Assembly: GCA_944350095.1 (NCBI GenBank)
Contig: CALVOB010000020.1
Span: forward strand, 1 to 36,414
DNA: 36,414 bases
DNA from: an uncultured Clostridia bacterium
Lineage (GTDB): Bacteria; Bacillota; Clostridia; Christensenellales; UBA1242
Direction: 5' to 3'
In this document: in pieces, positions 33,654-36,414 of the stretch
How the letters are laid out: every line of letters begins with the position of its first letter
Numbering within the stretch: the stretch's first letter is position 1
The notes under the pieces: generated by a model
The model's input: the letters and a program-made list of their open reading frames with translations, nothing else
The model's database searches: none
Told to the model about the DNA's origin: nothing
Made by a program: the position numbers and the translations under genes

Positions 33654-33661
33654 GAAAATAA

Positions 33662-34600
33662 TTATCTTTTGTTGATATCTTTTAAATTTTTTAGTGTTAG
33701 TGTTTTAGTTTTTGCAAGTTCAATAAGTTCTGCTATTCTATCTAAATCGTCACGCGAGTAATAATCTATATAAATTCTTCCTTTTTTATCATTTCCAATA
33801 ACAGAAACTTTTGTTGAAAATACTCTTTGCATTTCATTTACTAATTCTTTAAGTTCAACACTTTGTTCTGATTTTTGATTTGAAAGTTTCTTAGGATTTA
33901 AATAGTTTTTAACAGTCTTTTCTAAATCTCTTACAGACATTTTGTTATCACAAGCCATATTAGCAAACTTTAATTGTGTAGTATAATCAGATACAACAAC
34001 TAAACATCTTGCATGACCAGCTGATAATCGTCCATTTTCAACAAGTTTTAAAACATCAGGGTAGAGAGATAGTAATCTTAATAGGTTAGTTACATTAGGT
34101 CTGCTTTTTCCTATTCTATCAGCTACTATTTCCTGAGTAAAGTTATATTCGTCCATCAACTGTTTAATTGCTTTTGCTGCTTCAACAGGATTTAAATTTT
34201 CTCTTTGTAAATTTTCAATTAAAGCAATTTCTTTAATTTGTTTTTCTGTATAGTTTTTAACTATACATGGAACAAATTCTAATCCAGCTATCTTTGAAGC
34301 TCTCCATCTTCTTTCACCAGCTATAATCATATAACCGTTATCTTCTTTATTAACTACAAGAGGTTGAATAACTCCGTGATTTTTAATACTTTGAGCAAGC
34401 TCCTCTAAGGCAGTTTGATCAAAATTCTTTCTTGGCTGATTTGGATTTGGATGAACCTCATCTATTGGTATCTCTAAAACACCATCGTTGTCTCTCTTTA
34501 AATTATTAGATGTTACATTATTTTTATTTTCTTCTTTTTCATTTTCTTCATCATACACTGAAAAGAGAGCCTCTAAACCTTTTCCTAAACCTTTTTTCAT
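33662..34600 (-). CDS. parB: Chromosome-partition protein ParB (Spo0J)
   Basis: ParB binds parS, uses CTP to clamp and spread on DNA, and recruits ParA and SMC to move the origin region. The 312 residues contain the typical start GLGKGLEALF, the CTP-binding N-domain (IPIDEVHPNPNQPRKNFD, GERRWRASK, IENLQREN) and a helix-turn-helix (TQEIVADRIGKSRPNVTNLLRLL, about 154-176) for parS recognition. A C-terminal dimerisation domain follows. It starts two bases after the parA stop, with AGAGGAAG inside the end of parA, so the two are translationally coupled. Its binding sites lie directly downstream. Confidence 0.96.
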   Translation of the reverse strand: MKKGLGKGLEALFSVYDEENEKEENKNNVTSNNLKRDNDGVLEIPIDEVHPNPNQPRKNFDQTALEELAQSIKNHGVIQPLVVNKEDNGYMIIAGERRWRASKIAGLEFVPCIVKNYTEKQIKEIALIENLQRENLNPVEAAKAIKQLMDEYNFTQEIVADRIGKSRPNVTNLLRLLSLYPDVLKLVENGRLSAGHARCLVVVSDYTTQLKFANMACDNKMSVRDLEKTVKNYLNPKKLSNQKSEQSVELKELVNEMQRVFSTKVSVIGNDKKGRIYIDYYSRDDLDRIAELIELAKTKTLTLKNLKDINKR

Positions 34601-34602
34601 AA

Positions 34603-35421
34603 TTAATTACTTCCTCTTAATTTAAATTTTGAATGTTTAGTTATTTTTTTATAACTATCTTTATTCTTAACTAAAAATTCTTCTGCAAGAGCTAGGTAAG
34701 CTTCTGCGCCCTTAGATGCTACATCATATAACATTATAGGTTTACCATGACTAGGAGCTTCAGCTAAACGAATATTTCTAGGGATAAAAGTATCATATAC
34801 TTTTTTGCCAAAGAATTTCATAATTTCTTGACTTACCTCAGCTACTAAATTTGAGCGTTTATCTTTCATTGTAAGAATAACGCCCTCAATATCAAGTTCT
34901 GAATTTAAATGATGTTTTACAAGTCTAACTGTGTTCATTAGTTGACTTAAACCTTCTAAGGCAAAAAATTCACACTGTATAGGAATGATAATGCTATTAG
35001 AAGCGGTTAGGGCATTTACAGTTAAAAGCCCTAGTGATGGTGGACAATCTATCATTATGTAATTGTAATTAGTTACAATTCTTGAAAGAATGTTTTTAAC
35101 AATCTTTTCTCTTGAACTCATTTGAACGAGATCTATTTCAGCACCTGCAAGGTCTACTGTTGCAGGGATAATATCTAGATTTGGTATCATGGTTTCAAGT
35201 ATAACTTCTTTTACTGAACAGTCACCATCTATAACATTATAAATAGTTTTTAGTTGAGAATTTTTTTCAATACCAACACCACTAGTAGCATTTCCTTGTG
35301 GATCCATATCCACAATTAGAACTCTTTTTCCCATTAAAGCAACATTGGCTGCAAGATTAATACAAGTTGTTGTTTTACCTACGCCACCTTTTTGGTTAGC
35401 AAAAGCAATAATTTTCCCCAT
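34603..35421 (-). CDS. parA: Chromosome-partition ATPase ParA (Soj)
   Basis: A 272-residue Walker-type ATPase that binds nucleoid DNA as an ATP dimer and is released by ParB. Soj also regulates DnaA in Bacillus. Visible motifs: the deviant Walker A KGGVGKTTTCINLA (residues about 11-24, with both the signature and Walker Lys), DMDPQGNATSGVG (switch I) and IDCPPSLGLLTVNAL (Walker B). The ATG is preceded by CGGAGAAAAT. It is divergent from dnaA, in a gap of 365 bases that also carries the dnaA promoter. The usual neighbours rsmG, mnmG, mnmE and rpmH do not lie between the two here. Confidence 0.96.
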   Translation of the reverse strand: MGKIIAFANQKGGVGKTTTCINLAANVALMGKRVLIVDMDPQGNATSGVGIEKNSQLKTIYNVIDGDCSVKEVILETMIPNLDIIPATVDLAGAEIDLVQMSSREKIVKNILSRIVTNYNYIMIDCPPSLGLLTVNALTASNSIIIPIQCEFFALEGLSQLMNTVRLVKHHLNSELDIEGVILTMKDKRSNLVAEVSQEIMKFFGKKVYDTFIPRNIRLAEAPSHGKPIMLYDVASKGAEAYLALAEEFLVKNKDSYKKITKHSKFKLRGSN

Positions 35422-35449
35422 ATTTTCTCCGTTATTTTAGAATATAATT

Positions 35450-35478
35450 ATTTTAACACAAATTTAAAAATTTGACAA
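35450..35478 (-). promoter_or_regulatory. parAB promoter
   Basis: On the minus strand TTGTCA (35473-35478), 17 bases and TAAAAT (35450-35455). The leader is about 20 bases. Confidence 0.7.
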
Positions 35479-35732
35479 CAAATTTAATAAGTTTATATAT
35501 ATATATTATTTGTATATACTATATATAGAAATATAAATATACATATATAAAAACATTTTAAAAATTATTTTTAAAAATATTTTATATTTAAGTGAATGTG
35601 AATTTAACAAAATTAACAAAATTAAGTGATTTTTTATGTTTTTTAGCTAAAAAACACGCTTTTTTTGCATTTTTTTGCTTTTTTATTAATTTTTTAACTT
35701 AATTTTATAAATTTTTAAGTTGTCACATTAAC

Positions 35733-35762
35733 TTGACTTTTGTTATTGTTTGGTGATAGAAT
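35733..35762 (+). promoter_or_regulatory. dnaA promoter
   Basis: TTGACT (35733-35738), an 18-base spacer and TAGAAT (35757-35762), followed by AGGAG at about 35777-35781. Confidence 0.65.
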
Positions 35763-35786
35763 TGCTTTAATTTATTAGGAGAAAAT

Positions 35787-36414
35787 ATGGACGAATACAT
35801 AAAAAAGTGGGAAGAAGTTTTAAGCAAACTTGAAATGATGGTAAGTGCAGTTTCATTTGATTTATGGATAAAACCACTTGAACTACTCGAATTTAAAAAC
35901 GGAAATACACTTATTCTTGGATCATCTTCAACAACAGCTAAAAATCAAATTTTAAAAAATCATACTGATAAGCTATCTGAATGTATTTTAGAAGTTTTTG
36001 GTGAAGGTGTTAATTTTGAAATTCTAGACCAAAATGAAAAACAAGCCTATCTTAAAGATACAGTTCTTGTTGAACCCGTAATTGAAACACAACAAGAAAA
36101 TCAGAATAAAGGAATGTTTAATTCTAAGTATACCTTTGATAATTTTGTTGTAGGAAAAAGTAATCAATTTGTTTATGCTGCAGCAAGAGCGGTAGCAGAA
36201 CACCCCGGTCAAAAATTTAATCCTTTGTTTATATATGGTGGAGTTGGACTTGGTAAAACTCATCTTTTACACGCAATAGGAAATTTTATTCATGAACATT
36301 CGCCAAACTTAAAAATAATGTATGCAACTTGTGAAAAGTTTACTAACGATTATATAGAATCTTTAAGGTCGAATAAAGAAAATGAAACGATAGAATTTAG
36401 GGAAAAATATAGAA
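35787..36414 (+). CDS. dnaA: Chromosomal replication initiator DnaA (5' part; cut by window end)
   Basis: DnaA binds origin boxes, melts the origin and loads the helicase. 209 codons are visible. Domain I (residues 1-75, MDEYIKKWEEVLSKLE and SAVSFDLWIKPLE) is followed by a short linker rich in Gln and Asn. The ATPase domain starts with NSKYTFDNFVVGKSNQFVYAAARAV and contains Walker A GGVGLGKTHLLHA (about 152-164). The Walker B motif and the DNA-binding C-terminal domain lie outside. The start is set by AGGAG six bases upstream. The gene is divergent from parA, placing the replication origin close by. Confidence 0.98.
   Translation, partial: MDEYIKKWEEVLSKLEMMVSAVSFDLWIKPLELLEFKNGNTLILGSSSTTAKNQILKNHTDKLSECILEVFGEGVNFEILDQNEKQAYLKDTVLVEPVIETQQENQNKGMFNSKYTFDNFVVGKSNQFVYAAARAVAEHPGQKFNPLFIYGGVGLGKTHLLHAIGNFIHEHSPNLKIMYATCEKFTNDYIESLRSNKENETIEFREKYR

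Larger units (their letters stand above)
33047..33661 (-). other. 615-base gene-free, AT-rich region with parS sites and inverted repeats
   Basis: No ORF of note is found on either strand. The region holds the two parS sites, a perfect 15-bp inverted repeat (33136-33150 with 33159-33173, eight-base loop), a 9-bp one (ATATTAATA at 33330-33338, TATTAATAT around 33355-33363) and two sequences one mismatch from the TTATNCACA DnaA box (TTTTACACA at 33130-33138 and, on the minus strand, TTGTCCACA at 33219-33227). It also has a possible plus-strand promoter at 33339-33367 with no gene after it. It is a candidate partition and origin-linked region. Confidence 0.6.
35422..35786. other. parA-dnaA intergenic region; origin-like AT-rich DNA
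   Basis: 365 bases without a gene. They hold the parA promoter, a long alternating AT stretch (about 35491-35560) that would melt easily, short direct repeats AACAAAATT and TTTTTTTGC, and the dnaA promoter. I find no sequence within one mismatch of the DnaA box TTATNCACA here, so a working oriC is not shown by sequence. It may lie on the far side of dnaA, outside the window. Confidence 0.5.

Noticed and set aside
35422..35786. A definite oriC with DnaA boxes between parA and dnaA
   Set aside because: AT-rich and well placed, but I found no TTATNCACA sequence within one mismatch, so it is listed only as origin-like.

Overview
The window is chromosomal DNA from a strongly AT-rich bacterium with Gram-positive, Firmicutes/Clostridia-like gene content. 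The evidence is good AGGAGG-type ribosome binding sites, VanW, DUF378, CvpA and ParA/ParB (Soj/Spo0J) genes, a meso-DAP-type MurE, and consensus TTGACA/TATAAT promoters. I cannot name the genus. An uncultured anaerobic clostridial lineage is my best guess. No phage, insertion sequence, CRISPR array, rRNA or tRNA was found. The right end is next to the replication origin: dnaA begins at 35787 and is divergent from parA-parB, which is followed by two perfect parS sites.

Layout, left to right. 1-6700: start of an unidentified gene, a small lipoprotein, a VanW-family envelope protein, a type-2 (archaeal-like) valyl-tRNA synthetase, greA, and two DUF378 membrane proteins. 6739-9714: an ABC half-transporter, a structured 348-base intergenic region with a possible 22-residue ORF, and an M19 dipeptidase. 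9829-12841: an operon of two paralogous membrane-anchored proteins leading into prfB, which needs a +1 frameshift. 12961-15381: a CtpE-like P-type ATPase. 15490-20382: the cell-wall operon murE-mraY-murD-ftsW, joined by 1-4 base overlaps, with murF and murG absent. 20563-22250: a uridine-kinase-like P-loop kinase and a HAD nucleotidase. 22253-24664: an XRE regulator followed by a Rel-like HD/TGS protein whose synthetase region has no recognisable motifs. 24819-27435: a compact operon of a metallophosphoesterase, a related protein without its catalytic residues, and a zinc ribbon. It is divergent from an unknown gene at 27557. 28409-33046: a PlsC-like protein, ftsH with a small membrane partner, and cvpA. 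33047-36414: parS region, parB, parA, origin-like intergenic DNA, and dnaA.

Most conserved genes serve translation (valS, prfB, greA), wall synthesis (mur/ftsW, VanW), membrane quality control (ftsH) and chromosome replication and segregation (dnaA, parAB, parS). The less explained parts are the phosphoesterase/pseudo-phosphoesterase operon, the XRE/HD-TGS pair, the structured region before the ABC transporter, and five genes whose -10 box lies exactly six bases before the start codon, which suggests leaderless mRNAs.
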